A stretch of DNA of 64,000 nucleotides from Nostoc sp. NMS7 (GCF_017115085.1 NZ_JABXKJ010000231.1:124001-188000); one strand, 5' to 3'. Positions 37,999 through 48,426 are shown, counted from the stretch's first letter. Program-made: numbers and translations. Notes: generated by a model from the sequence alone, not told the origin.

Positions 37999-39198
37999 AT
38001 GACCTCAGTTGATTCTAGCAAGCACAAAAAAGCCAGAGCTATCAAACCTACCAGCCGCCGCCCTGCGAAAGAACTCTGTAGCGAGTGCGGACTATGCGAT
38101 ACATACTATATTCACTATGTCAAGGAAGCCTGCGCTTTTATTAATCAGCAGATAGGCGAACTTGAAGCAGAAACGCACACGCGATCGCGCCATCTCGACA
38201 ATCCCGATGAACTCTACTTTGGTGTTCACCAAGACATGATAGCGGCGCGGAAACAGCAGCCCATTGAAGGCGCACAATGGACGGGTATTGTTAGCAGCAT
38301 TGCCATTGAAATGCTCAATCGCGGCTTGGTTGAAGGTGTCGTCTGCGTACAAAACACCAAAGAAGACCGCTTTCAACCCATGCCTATTATCGCCCGGACT
38401 CCAGAAGAAATACTAGCAGCGCGGGTAAATAAACCAACACTTTCGCCGAATCTTTCCGTGTTGGAACAGATAGAAAAATCGGGGATGAAGCGGCTATTAG
38501 TGATTGGTGTTGGTTGCCAAATTCAGGCATTACGAGCCGTAGAAAAACAACTTGGTTTAGAAAAGCTGTATGTTTTGGGTACGCCCTGCGTAGATAATGT
38601 TAACCGCGCCGGACTGCAAAAATTCTTAGAAACCACCAGCCGATCGCCTGATACAGTTGTGCATTACGAATTCATGCAAGACTTCCGGGTTCACTTCAAA
38701 CATGAGGATGGCTCATCAGAAACAGTACCTTTCTTTGGCTTGAAAACAAACCAACTCAAAGATGTCTTTGCCCCATCCTGTATGAGTTGCTTTGATTACG
38801 TCAACTCCCTAGCCGATTTAGTAGTTGGCTACATGGGCGCACCCTTCGGCTGGCAATGGATTGTAGTTAGAAATGACACTGGTAAGGAAATGCTGGATTT
38901 GGTCAAAGGCCAGTTAGACACTCAGCCAGTAATGTCTAAAGGCAACCGGAAGGAAGCTGTACAGCAAAGTATTCCCGCTTACGATAAAGGCGTTACCCTC
39001 CCGATGTGGGCAGCAAAATTGATGGGTGTGGTGATCGAAAAAATCGGGCCCAAGGGTTTAGAATATGCGCGGTTTTCCATTGATTCTCACTTTACTCGGA
39101 ATTATTTGTATGTGAAGCGGAATCATCCAGAGAAATTAGAAGCGCACGTTCCAGAGTTTGCCAAGCGTATTGTTGGGCAATATAAATTACCAGAGTAG
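37999..39198 (+). CDS. bciB: F420H2 dehydrogenase beta-like divinyl reductase BciB
   Basis: 399 residues from the ATG at 37999. Contains an N-terminal Cys cluster CSECGLCDTYYIHYV and a second Cys motif SCMSCFDYVN, both for Fe-S clusters, plus a flavin-binding FrhB-type domain. This is the ferredoxin-dependent 8-vinyl reductase (Synechocystis slr1923 type) that makes monovinyl chlorophyllide precursors. Related 7-hydroxymethyl-chlorophyll reductases share the fold, so that alternative remains. por, another chlorophyll gene, is 7 kb away but not in the same unit. A terminator follows. Confidence 0.92.
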   Translation: MTSVDSSKHKKARAIKPTSRRPAKELCSECGLCDTYYIHYVKEACAFINQQIGELEAETHTRSRHLDNPDELYFGVHQDMIAARKQQPIEGAQWTGIVSSIAIEMLNRGLVEGVVCVQNTKEDRFQPMPIIARTPEEILAARVNKPTLSPNLSVLEQIEKSGMKRLLVIGVGCQIQALRAVEKQLGLEKLYVLGTPCVDNVNRAGLQKFLETTSRSPDTVVHYEFMQDFRVHFKHEDGSSETVPFFGLKTNQLKDVFAPSCMSCFDYVNSLADLVVGYMGAPFGWQWIVVRNDTGKEMLDLVKGQLDTQPVMSKGNRKEAVQQSIPAYDKGVTLPMWAAKLMGVVIEKIGPKGLEYARFSIDSHFTRNYLYVKRNHPEKLEAHVPEFAKRIVGQYKLPE

Positions 39199-39226
39199 TG
39201 TATCGCGTTTGTGTGAAATATATCTG

Positions 39227-39248
39227 AGCCTGCTTTTGCAGGCTTTTT
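39227..39248 (+). terminator. Terminator after bciB
   Basis: AGCCTGC (39227-39233), 4-nt T loop, GCAGGCT (39238-39244), then TTTT. It is 29 bp after the bciB stop. Confidence 0.85.
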
Positions 39249-39649
39249 AGCCAAATAGTGATCGCTGGGCCAGCACCACCCACTAATGCCAGGATTCTCA
39301 CATAGCGTAGCTCTTTTGGAACTACCTGTATCACCGTTGCCACACTGCGGCGAAATGCTTGGAATGGAGAAATTTCAATTATTTGCATCATGTTTCAAAG
39401 TAGCAAATAATCGCAGAATTTTCCGATATTGCGATCTTAATTTAAATGATCGGCAAGTGCGATCGCACAGGTGAGGCACAACAGCCAGATATTTTGTAGC
39501 GGTTTTCGACTCAGATCGTGTGATTTAGGATTGCGATATAATTCTCCTCTTCATCACATCAAACAGGGGTAAGGGGTCAGGTTAAACTAGATAAATTAGC
39601 GCGTGTACGCACTATCATTGAACTGCAAGGCAGCTGCACGCAGAGAAAC
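39249..39649. other. Gap between bciB and the DUF433 gene
   Basis: About 400 bp. A minus-strand open frame overlaps it and the end of bciB but has no family support. One HIP1-like site near 39460. No promoter could be assigned. Confidence 0.4.
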
Positions 39650-39880
39650 ATGGAAAAACTTGATCGCATCACGCTTAATCCTAATATTTGCTTGGGGCAG
39701 CCGACAATTCGGGGTATGCGAATCACTGTTAGTGTCATCCTCAAGATGCTAGCAAATAGTAAGTCCGTGGCAGAGGTATTACAAGCCTATCCAGAACTAG
39801 AAGCTGAAGATATTCAACAGGCACTCAAATACGCCGCTTGGGTTGTTTCCGATCAAATTCAGATAGTCCTAACAGCTTGA
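39650..39880 (+). CDS. DUF433 antitoxin-like protein
   Basis: 76 residues: ITLNPNICLGQPTIRGMRITVSVILKMLA and PELEAEDIQQALKYAAW, the helix-turn-helix-like DUF433 pattern. DUF433 proteins commonly pair with DUF5615 PIN-like proteins as probable toxin-antitoxin modules. The partner follows directly (9-bp gap) on the same strand. Confidence 0.9.
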   Translation: MEKLDRITLNPNICLGQPTIRGMRITVSVILKMLANSKSVAEVLQAYPELEAEDIQQALKYAAWVVSDQIQIVLTA

Positions 39881-39889
39881 GGAACACCT

Positions 39890-40312
39890 GTGAATGATAT
39901 CAGGCTACTAGCAGACATGAACATTTCACCTCAGACTGTAGCTGCGTTGCAAGGGAAAGGATGGGATATTATTCGAGTCTCTGATGTTTTGCCTGCAACT
40001 ACATCCGATTTGGAAATCTTAGAATTTGCCCGCCAGGAAAATAGAGTTGTTATAACTCAAGATTTAGATTTTTCTATGCTGCTAGCCTTGGGAGGCTACA
40101 ATCAACCAAGCTTAGTCACCTTGAGATTATCATTAACTGACCCAGACATCATTACTAAAAGGCTCATGAACACAATTCCTCAAGTCGAACAAATACTTAT
40201 TGAATCTCCATTAAATCCCCTCTCCGCAATCTGGAGAGGGGTTGGGGGTGAGGTTACGCCGGATAAATCCGCAATCTTCTATTTGGTTCTTCGCCAAAAC
40301 TATGCGACTTGA
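39890..40312 (+). CDS. DUF5615 PIN-like protein with repeat-derived tail
   Basis: 140 residues starting at a GTG with GAGG upstream. LLADMNISPQTVAALQGKGWDIIRV and NRVVITQDLDFSML carry the acidic residues of the PIN-like active site, so it is the probable ribonuclease toxin of this pair. The last ~30 residues are encoded by a dispersed palindromic element (about 40212-40253, CCCCTCTCCGCAATCTGGAG) instead of the usual family end, and the frame overlaps the end of the convergent ycf45-type gene. Toxic activity may be lost. Confidence 0.82.
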   Translation: MNDIRLLADMNISPQTVAALQGKGWDIIRVSDVLPATTSDLEILEFARQENRVVITQDLDFSMLLALGGYNQPSLVTLRLSLTDPDIITKRLMNTIPQVEQILIESPLNPLSAIWRGVGGEVTPDKSAIFYLVLRQNYAT

Positions 40313-41996
40313 GGCGATAATGTTCTACCAACTCATGTTGCATTTTACGGACTTGGGGAGAACGCGGCAATAACTCGACTGGCTGTCCTTTCGGAATCAC
40401 AATTTGCTCAACTGCAAGTCTAGCTTCTTCCAAGGCATCCATCTCATCATCGCTACCATTGTGCAAAAACAGTTGCAGTTCTAAGTCATCGGCCATCTCT
40501 GGATCGTCGATGTTCAGCAACCGCCGCAAACCTCGTGTAATTTGGGGAATGGTGCTGGACTTAATCATGTGAATAGGTACATGACGGGCTTTGGCCATTT
40601 GGCGTAATTTGGCGTGGTTTTTGACGTGCGATCGCAGTGCTAAAATTGCATCAGCACTATCTATGTCTTTTGTCAATACCACGGGCAAAGTTAGCACACT
40701 AATTACCTGTTCCAGTTGGTGGCGGCTAACCCCATAAGGGTAAACGTGCAGTGGCAAATCTTCACCATTTGGCCCTGGCTGTCTGATAGCAGCATCCAAA
40801 TCAATGCTCTCAGAATAATTGAAGGATTCATCCAGCAAGCGATCAAACTCACTCCGCCCAGTCACGCGCTCTACAGGCAATTGCGGTAGTGCGACCATTT
40901 GTCCAGATGAACGCCAGCCATTAGAGCCATTAGACTGTCGCGCCTGTGGAAAAGATTCCTCCACTGTCGCTAGCTGTCCACCGCGACCGTTGACAACAGC
41001 TAACTGCCTTGTAACAGCGACTTTGCCGTGATCATCAACGCTTCTCGTTTGTGGGGTAGGCTGACGACCTCGCAACAAATTATCTACTGTGTCAGCAACA
41101 CTTTCGTGTACTGTCCAACGCTGCCGTTCCAACATTTCCACAGCAATTTCAAAGGTAGGAGGGGCTTTACGCTCCAAAACAGTCTTTTGAGAGCCTCGCC
41201 GTCTAGCTTCATCGTCTCCCAGAGTCACAGCTTGGATACCCCCAACTAAATCAGCCAGGGTAGGGTTTTTAATCAGATTTTCGATCTGATTCCCGTGGGC
41301 AGTACCTACCAACTGTACACCCCGTTCCGCAATGGTACGAGCGGCTAAAGCTTCCAGTTCCGTGCCAATTTCATCAATAATGATCACTTCTGGCATATGG
41401 TTTTCCACTGCCTCAATCATCACCTGATGCTGTTGTTCTGGATGAGCCACTTGCATCCGCCGAGCGCGACCAATGGCGGGGTGGGCAACATCACCATCCC
41501 CAGCGATTTCGTTGGAGGTGTCAATAATCACCACTCGCTTATGCAGTTCATCCGCCAAAACACGGGCTATTTCCCGTAAAGCAGTAGTTTTACCCACACC
41601 TGGACGCCCCAGCATGAGAATCGATTTACCAGTTTCTACCAAATCGCGGATCATCCCAATGGTTCCGAATACCGCCCGACCAACACGACACGTCAAGCCA
41701 ATAATCTTACCTGTGCGGTTGCGGATGGCGCTGATCCGATGCAAAGTTTGCTCAATTCCTGCCCGATTATCTCCGCCAAAGATTCCGACTCGTTGAATGC
41801 AATCATCTATCTGTTCTTGAGTAACAGGTACTTCGCTCAGATACTCCGCTTGATTAGGAAAGCGAGCCTCTGGGCGACGACCTAAATCCAAAACCACTTC
41901 TACTAAACTATCTCGTTTGGGATGACTCTCTAGTGCTTGTTGCAGGTCTTCGGGCAAAATGTCTAATAACTTTTGGAGATCGTCTGTAATCGTCAT
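40254..41996 (-). CDS. ycf45: R3H/AAA ATPase of the Ycf45 family
   Basis: About 580 residues from the ATG at 41996. A SpoIIIAA-like P-loop ATPase occupies the N-terminal half (Walker A GRPGVGKTT, Walker B VIIIDEIGTE, GTAHGN). A C-terminal region includes HVYPYGVSRHQLEQVI and SSTIPQITRGLRRLL and ends in an R3H-like single-strand nucleic acid-binding part. Conserved in cyanobacteria and red-algal plastids (Ycf45) with unknown role. It follows ldpA by 85 bp on the same strand, suggesting one unit. Confidence 0.9.
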   Translation of the reverse strand: MTITDDLQKLLDILPEDLQQALESHPKRDSLVEVVLDLGRRPEARFPNQAEYLSEVPVTQEQIDDCIQRVGIFGGDNRAGIEQTLHRISAIRNRTGKIIGLTCRVGRAVFGTIGMIRDLVETGKSILMLGRPGVGKTTALREIARVLADELHKRVVIIDTSNEIAGDGDVAHPAIGRARRMQVAHPEQQHQVMIEAVENHMPEVIIIDEIGTELEALAARTIAERGVQLVGTAHGNQIENLIKNPTLADLVGGIQAVTLGDDEARRRGSQKTVLERKAPPTFEIAVEMLERQRWTVHESVADTVDNLLRGRQPTPQTRSVDDHGKVAVTRQLAVVNGRGGQLATVEESFPQARQSNGSNGWRSSGQMVALPQLPVERVTGRSEFDRLLDESFNYSESIDLDAAIRQPGPNGEDLPLHVYPYGVSRHQLEQVISVLTLPVVLTKDIDSADAILALRSHVKNHAKLRQMAKARHVPIHMIKSSTIPQITRGLRRLLNIDDPEMADDLELQLFLHNGSDDEMDALEEARLAVEQIVIPKGQPVELLPRSPQVRKMQHELVEHYRLKSHSFGEEPNRRLRIYPA

Positions 41997-42081
41997 GCTT
42001 TCTATGGTGACGTTTTTAGAGATAGCGAGGACATTTGCGTGCAGGAGAACCCGCCCTGGGTAATTTTCAAAGAACGAGCGA

Positions 42082-43245
42082 TTAACGCTCCTGCTGTGAT
42101 TTGATCTGGGAAACGAGAGAATGGGCAAGTTCTACAGCTTGCCAAAGTAATGTATCATCTTCTTCTAGGCTACCAGTCGCTTTAATATTGGTGTTACTTA
42201 CCTCCTTATTCTCTAACTGTTCGAGAATCGGTGACAGCAGTACACGGGCGTAGCTACCGTAGGCGACACCAGAGATGGAGGAGGGGGGGGACAAGGGAGA
42301 GGGGGGAGACAAGGGAGAAATTCCCCCTTGTCCTCCTTGTCCCCCTTGTCCTCCTCCCTTCAGCAGTCCCATCGCCTTTAACTTAGCAACGGTATAGCTA
42401 TTAGTGCCGCCTGCTAACTGCACATATCCCGGTAACTTAGCTGCCAAAACTTTTTGCCCTAATTTCACCGCAGCTATTGTGGTCCCATCGCCGATATCCC
42501 CACTCATGGGACGACCGTCGGTTTGCCAAATTAAAGCACTCTTGAGTGGGGCAATCAGGTCATATACTGCTCTCAGGTAGTCAGTCATCCCCTCGCCATC
42601 GGGACAGCTGATAGCTAGTAACTTTAGTTGATCAGCCCACGGTGAAATTGCTTGCCATAATTGCTCAAATTCTGCCAACCGCCCAACTTTTGTATGGATT
42701 TCTACGGCATCAACTCCCGTTGACATTACCAATGGCGCGATCGCTCCCGGCGTTGATATATATGAACTTGTATAAATTATACCAGATGGACAAACTGGTA
42801 TACAACGACCGCAGCCGTAGCACTTTTGTGATAGTACTCCTGAAAATTCTTCTTTTATACTGTTAAACACGATTGCTTGTGCCGGACAAATCCGTTCACA
42901 GGGTCTAGGGCAGTCTGTAGGACACTCAGTAGGATTAAATTCTGCTTTCCGAAAATGAGGATCTTCTCCATCGTTCAGGCTGACCATCAAAAAGGGTGAG
43001 TTGCCTTTGTAGTCAAAGCCTCGCTTTTGGGCATCCTTAGCAAGAGTTCTGGCTACTTGCAGCGCTGCTTGCGCCGATGCAATCACTGCTGGATCAGCTG
43101 CGACATCTATGCAGTCAGCGCCCGCCAAAGTATAGGCTAACGTTAAACTTCTGACTGCCGGCAAATGCTGGAAGCTGGCTCCGCAGATCAGCTTGAACCA
43201 GTCACCTTGTTTGAGAGATTGTAAAGGGGCGAACAAATCAGTCAC
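42082..43245 (-). CDS. ldpA: Light-dependent period protein LdpA
   Basis: 387-residue iron-sulfur protein that, in Synechococcus, links redox state to the circadian clock. Two 4Fe-4S cysteine clusters are clear: CPTDCPRPCERICPAQ and CYGCGRCIPVCPSG. The N-terminal LFAPLQSLKQGDWFKLICGASFQ matches the family. About residues 296-324 are a low-complexity insertion (GGQGGQGGQGGISPLSPPSP) encoded by a palindromic G/C-rich repeat at 42278-42360, just before the conserved GVAYGSYARVLLSP. It is first in a probable ldpA-ycf45 unit. Confidence 0.93.
   Translation of the reverse strand: MTDLFAPLQSLKQGDWFKLICGASFQHLPAVRSLTLAYTLAGADCIDVAADPAVIASAQAALQVARTLAKDAQKRGFDYKGNSPFLMVSLNDGEDPHFRKAEFNPTECPTDCPRPCERICPAQAIVFNSIKEEFSGVLSQKCYGCGRCIPVCPSGIIYTSSYISTPGAIAPLVMSTGVDAVEIHTKVGRLAEFEQLWQAISPWADQLKLLAISCPDGEGMTDYLRAVYDLIAPLKSALIWQTDGRPMSGDIGDGTTIAAVKLGQKVLAAKLPGYVQLAGGTNSYTVAKLKAMGLLKGGGQGGQGGQGGISPLSPPSPLSPPSSISGVAYGSYARVLLSPILEQLENKEVSNTNIKATGSLEEDDTLLWQAVELAHSLVSQIKSQQER
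42278..42360. repeat. Palindromic low-complexity insertion within ldpA
   Basis: G-runs and the repeated ACAAGGG word on one side face CCCTTGT repeats on the other (ACAAGGGAGAAATTCCCCCTTGT in the centre), so the segment can fold into a long imperfect hairpin. It stays in frame with ldpA. Confidence 0.8.
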
Positions 43246-43451
43246 ATTTCTATTATGCGTTTATGCGACTAAAAATAGTAGTGTGTAATCAAGAAAAAAT
43301 CCTGATTTCCTAATTAAGGGACTTCCAAGTAAAAAAATATCCAATTTTGACCTCAAACTCAAGAACAATTAACACAAGCGATCGCTCGTACTGCTCAAAG
43401 AGAGTTTTGTCCCTTATATTTCTTAATATAAACTTCATCTAAGTTTATAGG

Positions 43452-43610
43452 CGTAGTTTTCGCCCTCACCCTAAATCCCTCTCCCAAATCTGGGAGAGGG
43501 ACTTTGAAATTCTGGCTCCCCGAATCCCAAATCTGGGATTCGGGGTTGGGGGATGAGGGCAAATCTTTTTCATCACCGAAGAACTACAGGTTTCAAGATA
43601 GACGTGGTTT
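43452..43610. repeat. 159-bp dispersed repeat, copy 2
   Basis: Nearly identical and co-oriented with 9059-9217, including both internal hairpins and the end CAAGATAGACGTGGTTT. Lies between ldpA and a histidine-kinase relic. Confidence 0.88.
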
Positions 43611-43660
43611 AGTTATGAATATTCCCGACTTACCTACTTATGGGAACGAGATGTTCTTAC

Positions 43661-44070
43661 TTAAGGCTCAGATTGCTCTATGGGAATTTCGATCGCAAAC
43701 TCTGCTCCTTGTCCAACCGATGAGGTGTAGGTAATATTTCCTCGGTGTTTTTGCACGATAATCTGATGGCTGATGGATAATCCTAGCCCACTACCTTTGC
43801 CTACAGATTTTGTCGTAAAAAATGGGTCAAATAAATGCGATCGCAACGACTCTTCTATCCCAGTACCATTATCAGCGATCGCAATTGTTAACCATATTCA
43901 AGTCTATCACCTCTGCATGAATCCGAATTTGGGGAGTAGAAGATTGATTCCCCACTCCCTCTTCTATTGCATCAATAGCATTATTCAACAGATGCATAAG
44001 CGTATAATTATTGAGGATAGTAAATGTTTCTTTGAAATCCCCCCAAAATTTGTTGATCAATTTCACCAAA
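43661..44070 (-). pseudogene. Sensor histidine kinase ATPase-domain remnant
   Basis: Two minus-strand frames together cover a HATPase_c domain. The first gives the N box (LMHLLNNAIDAIEE), then stops at NCDR. A shift of frame near 43880 restores IAIADNGTGIEESLRSHLFDPFFTTK (G1 and F boxes) and GKGSGLGLSISHQI (G2 box), ending SEP. The dimerisation and sensor parts are missing upstream, where the MOSC gene ends. It is a frameshifted, truncated relic. Confidence 0.85.
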
Positions 44071-44094
44071 ATACTTATTTTTGATTTTGAATTT

Positions 44095-44883
44095 TTAATG
44101 TAAAAGTATGTCAACCTCATCGCCGAGTTGTAAAACTTTTCCGGCTGAGGAAGGGGGTAATTGAGTATTGACACTCAATCTGTAAAAGTGATTAAAAGGC
44201 GATGAAGCAACCCAATTTGGCAGAGTTGCTTGTCGCTGGGTTGCAAATATTTTTTGAAAGTTTGGGTAAGCTTTCCCTAAGTAAGAATCGCGTGTTGGCA
44301 CTATACAACGCTGACATGAGTTAACCCCAAACAAATGCACATCTCCCACTCGAAAGGAGACTAAATCACCTTGTTCACTAAATAGTTGATCTTCCCAAAA
44401 TGCTGGTACACCACCAATCTCGATGTTAGCACGCATTCGACGGCGCATTTCATTTACACTTAAACCCGGAAACCAAGAAGCTACTTCTGCCAACGTTGCC
44501 GTACTAATTACTGTTGGGCCAAGTGAAAATGTATCGTCAGGAAAACCCATCAGAGAGTTTTGTCCCAATGTGACAGCAAGCTCAAAATAATCACTCAAAG
44601 TTGCTTCTAATCCTTGCCGTTCCTCATCCAAATGAAAAATTTTTTGTAAGTCGTCGCCTGGGATTTGCAACGAGATAGTTCTATTTAAAAGTGCAAATTG
44701 CGCCCTTAGTAAATGAATTTTAGCATAACGCTTGCCATTGACAAATCTACCTCGTTCGTCAATAATGGCAAACTCGCGGTCATGCTGTAGTGCGCCACTG
44801 GCAAGAACTCTAGCGTTCTCAACTTCAACACCATCCAGTGACTTAACTGGATACAATAAAATCTTGGCTAGGTAAGGCATCAT
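44095..44883 (-). CDS. MOSC domain protein
   Basis: 262 residues: an N-terminal beta-barrel MOSC_N part (LLYPVKSLDGVEVENARV) and a C-terminal MOSC domain with the conserved Cys region FGVNSCQRCIVPTRD. MOSC domains handle sulfur or molybdenum-cofactor chemistry, as in mARC reductases and cofactor sulfurases. The exact substrate is not clear. It ends next to the kinase relic. ATG ATG at the start leaves a one-residue ambiguity. Confidence 0.9.
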   Translation of the reverse strand: MMPYLAKILLYPVKSLDGVEVENARVLASGALQHDREFAIIDERGRFVNGKRYAKIHLLRAQFALLNRTISLQIPGDDLQKIFHLDEERQGLEATLSDYFELAVTLGQNSLMGFPDDTFSLGPTVISTATLAEVASWFPGLSVNEMRRRMRANIEIGGVPAFWEDQLFSEQGDLVSFRVGDVHLFGVNSCQRCIVPTRDSYLGKAYPNFQKIFATQRQATLPNWVASSPFNHFYRLSVNTQLPPSSAGKVLQLGDEVDILLH

Positions 44884-45121
44884 CGCAATTTTGGATTTTA
44901 GATTTTGGTGAAGCAGCCCGGGAACAGGGGATTTCCCCCATGAGCAGCTGCTGAACCCGTTCGCGCAGCGTCTCCCCTTGGGAGAAGGGATTTTGGATTA
45001 AAGATTGGTGATTTAGTAGTCTCCAATCTTAAATCTAAAATTCTTTTGTTACAGCAGTTTTCATATATTTGAACCACATCTATCAATATTCTTTTAATCA
45101 CGTCTTTATTTAATACTAACC
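44884..45121. repeat. Dispersed repeat fragments upstream of the MOSC gene
   Basis: Contains GTTCGCGCAGCGTCTCCCCT and TTGGATTTTAGATTTTGG words that recur elsewhere in the window (for example near 4125 and 60800). No gene was seen. Confidence 0.5.
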
Positions 45122-45661
45122 CTAAGCTTTTACTGCTGTTGATGCCGCAATATTACTACGGATTCTGGTGTCGTTGAGTGCTTCAATAACTTGAGCAACT
45201 TCTTCTAAAGTTCGCGTTTGATCGTTGGTTTGACTTAAAGCTGCAAACGGTAGTAAACCCGGAGAATTGAAAAATACTTCGGTTGGCTGTTCCCAAAGTC
45301 GGATGACTTCAAATCTGTGCAGGCTGTTTTCTAGAACAAATTCTGTTTGATAAACTAACTCAGAATCAGTTGGTTTTAGATAAATTACCACCTGACGCAT
45401 TCGCTTATGGGGAAATTTTCGATATGCCCGTAAGCGATAATCATTCATCCGAAAAGGAATATCGGCTTTAGGTGCGGTTTGGAATTCGAGATGGAGGATA
45501 ATTTCATCCGACTGCAACAAAATTAGTGCATCGGCGCGGATGGGTTCGAGAGATAATTCAGAAGGACTCAGTTCGGTGAGAGTTATTGGTTCACCGAGTA
45601 GCCAAGTTGCAAAGTCGCTGGAAAATGACTCGGCGAGAAACTTGCAGACATTATCAAACAT
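45122..45661 (-). pseudogene. Rpn-family nuclease, C-terminally truncated
   Basis: 179 residues of a recombination-promoting (Rpn/YhgA-like) PD-(D/E)xK nuclease. RADALILLQSDEIILHLEFQT carries the active-site Asp and the E-x-Q motif; the following RMNDYRLRAYRKFPH is typical. The frame ends at RIRSNIAASTAVKA, where relatives continue with about 60-100 more residues of coiled tail. It is probably a truncated or decaying copy of a multicopy family. Confidence 0.8.
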
Positions 45662-45679
45662 AGAGCAGATTATATCAGT

Positions 45680-46334
45680 TTAATAACAGACCAGAAGGCG
45701 ATCGCTGACTGTAAGCATAAAACCCTTAGAATGACAATTGGGGTGCAGTGTAACTATTGTCATTTTGCCATTGTGGCGATCGCTCCCCTGAAATTGAATA
45801 ACTCCCGTTGCCCCTGTAACGGAGAATTGAGGCATTGCAAGTGTTTTCTGAATGCCGATGCGGGTGTGATGTAGCGTCAAGGCTTTGCTTAAGACCAATA
45901 CTGCGTCGTAGCTGGTGGCGGTTGGCCAGGTAATATCAGTTGGATCGATTTTCCAGAGGGTTTGAGCTTGGTGTACAAACAAGGAGTTAATATCGTTTAT
46001 GGGATGCCATGCGATCGCTGGGGACGGTACGGAAGAAAAAAGGACTTTTGAGATTATCTGAGGTGCTGGTTGCAGAAACTAAAACTACCCCTGCTTTGGT
46101 ATAAATTGATAGGGCTTGTTTGGTCGCTTCGCTGCTGTAATGACCCAAAACGGCTAGTAAATCTGGATATTTCACCAACTTTTGGGCAACTTTGCAGCTA
46201 TATTTATTAATTTGCAAAGGATGCTTAATTCGGTAACGGTTTTGCAGTATAAGTGGTGTTGTACAGTTTTCACATACTGCACAATTATCGGGATTTTCTC
46301 GTTGCGAACAATCTGGATTGATGCAGTACGTCAT
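45680..46334 (-). pseudogene. Relic of a periplasmic-binding-type gene with zinc-ribbon N-terminus
   Basis: Two adjacent minus-strand frames. The upstream one (45987-46334) begins with a four-Cys zinc ribbon (CINPDCSQRENPDNCAVCENC) and RYRIKHP, as found before kinase-type proteins in Nostoc. It then jumps to a ligand-binding segment (LLAVLGHYSSEATKQALSIY, ...PFFFRTVPSD). The downstream one (45680-45982) matches the C-terminal lobe (ITWPTATSYDAVLVLSKAL). The middle of the binding domain and the frame continuity are missing, so it is a deleted pseudogene of a branched-amino-acid-receptor-like protein. Confidence 0.75.
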
Positions 46335-46552
46335 AAATTTTTTCTCCTTTTGCTTACCTATAAATTAAGTTTTTGCTGCATCGGATTACGAAAAAGTATA
46401 ATTTGATTTTTTATATCATAAATAAAGGTATCAATAAAGTCAGAGGTGACGTAATAATCACCTCAAACATTGTTTACCTGCACATAATGCCAATTCATTC
46501 AAAAAATTGGAGCGATGAATCATGCACAAGAGTAACGCCAAATCTTGTTCCA

Positions 46553-47527
<975 letters not shown>

Positions 47528-47714
47528 TTATTGACTATCTCTAGGATCTCACACCAGTGAGCCACTATTGTCACCAGCTTTTTCAATGTTGTATTAGGCT
47601 CAACTAACCTGTACTCCAAGTAATAACTACTCTTGACTGCTTACTCTCATTTTGAGAGAATTTAAATATAATTGATTTTTCATTGAGAATATATGACAAA
47701 AAAGCTAGAAACAA

Positions 47715-48014
47715 ATGCATCTAATTGCAATTCGCAACCTTCACACTGATACCGCTCAATATCTCGATGTCAAGAAGCAGATCGACGACTGGTATGCAAC
47801 TGTGAAGAAGGCGGAATGGCAGAATTTGGAGGACGTTCGTAAGATTTACCGGGATGCTGAAGCGGTTGGTAACTTCACTATTTTCAATGTCAAGGGTAAT
47901 AATTATCGCCTAATTGTCGGTATTGATTATGAAGACCAGGTAGTTTACTACAAATACTTTCTTACACATACTGAATACGATAAAGGCAAATGGAAAAATG
48001 ACTTTTACTTTTGA
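47715..48014 (+). CDS. higB: HigB-type mRNA interferase toxin
   Basis: 99 residues: MHLIAIRNLHTDTAQYLDVKKQIDDWY, GNFTIFNVKGNNYRLIVGIDY and VVYYKYFLTHTEYDKGKWK, the HigB toxin pattern of RelE-like fold. It should cleave mRNA on the ribosome. The toxin gene comes first and overlaps its antitoxin by 17 bp, the usual HigBA order. Confidence 0.92.
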   Translation: MHLIAIRNLHTDTAQYLDVKKQIDDWYATVKKAEWQNLEDVRKIYRDAEAVGNFTIFNVKGNNYRLIVGIDYEDQVVYYKYFLTHTEYDKGKWKNDFYF

Positions 48015-48396
48015 CAAAACTGCTTATAGCAATCTGCTAGCTGAAGTTGCTCCCAAGGTAATTGAGACGGAAGAGGAGTACGAACGTCTGCTGGTAGTGG
48101 CAGAGCGTTTAACCTTTGCGAAGAATCGCACTCAGGAGGAGCGAGTTTTACACAAGTTGCTGGTGAAGTTAATTGAAGTATATGAGGCACAAAACTACCC
48201 GATGGATCTATCTGCGCCTTATGAGATACTTCAACACATCATGGAAGCAAGTGGAACTCGTCAAGCTGACTTGGTAGGGGTTATTGGATCGAGTGGTGTG
48301 GTGTCTGAGGTTGTCAATGGTAAACGTTCAATTAGCAAGGCACAAGCCAAAATCCTTGGTGATTACTTCAATGTTTCACCTAGCCTATTCATCTAA
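47998..48396 (+). CDS. higA: HigA antitoxin with helix-turn-helix
   Basis: 132 residues. The N-terminal part (TEEEYERLLVVAERL) should bind the toxin. The C-terminal Xre-type helix-turn-helix (SGTRQADLVGVIGSSGVVSEVVNGKRSISKAQAKILGDYFNVSP) should bind the operator. It neutralises HigB and represses the operon. Both genes look intact. Confidence 0.93.
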   Translation: MTFTFDKTAYSNLLAEVAPKVIETEEEYERLLVVAERLTFAKNRTQEERVLHKLLVKLIEVYEAQNYPMDLSAPYEILQHIMEASGTRQADLVGVIGSSGVVSEVVNGKRSISKAQAKILGDYFNVSPSLFI

Positions 48397-48426
48397 GACT
48401 CAATCTAAACTATAGACGATAGGCAA

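Noticed and set aside
39092-39391. Minus-strand frame of 99 codons overlapping the end of bciB
   Set aside because: It overlaps a well-supported gene by more than 100 bp, crosses a terminator and matches no known pattern.
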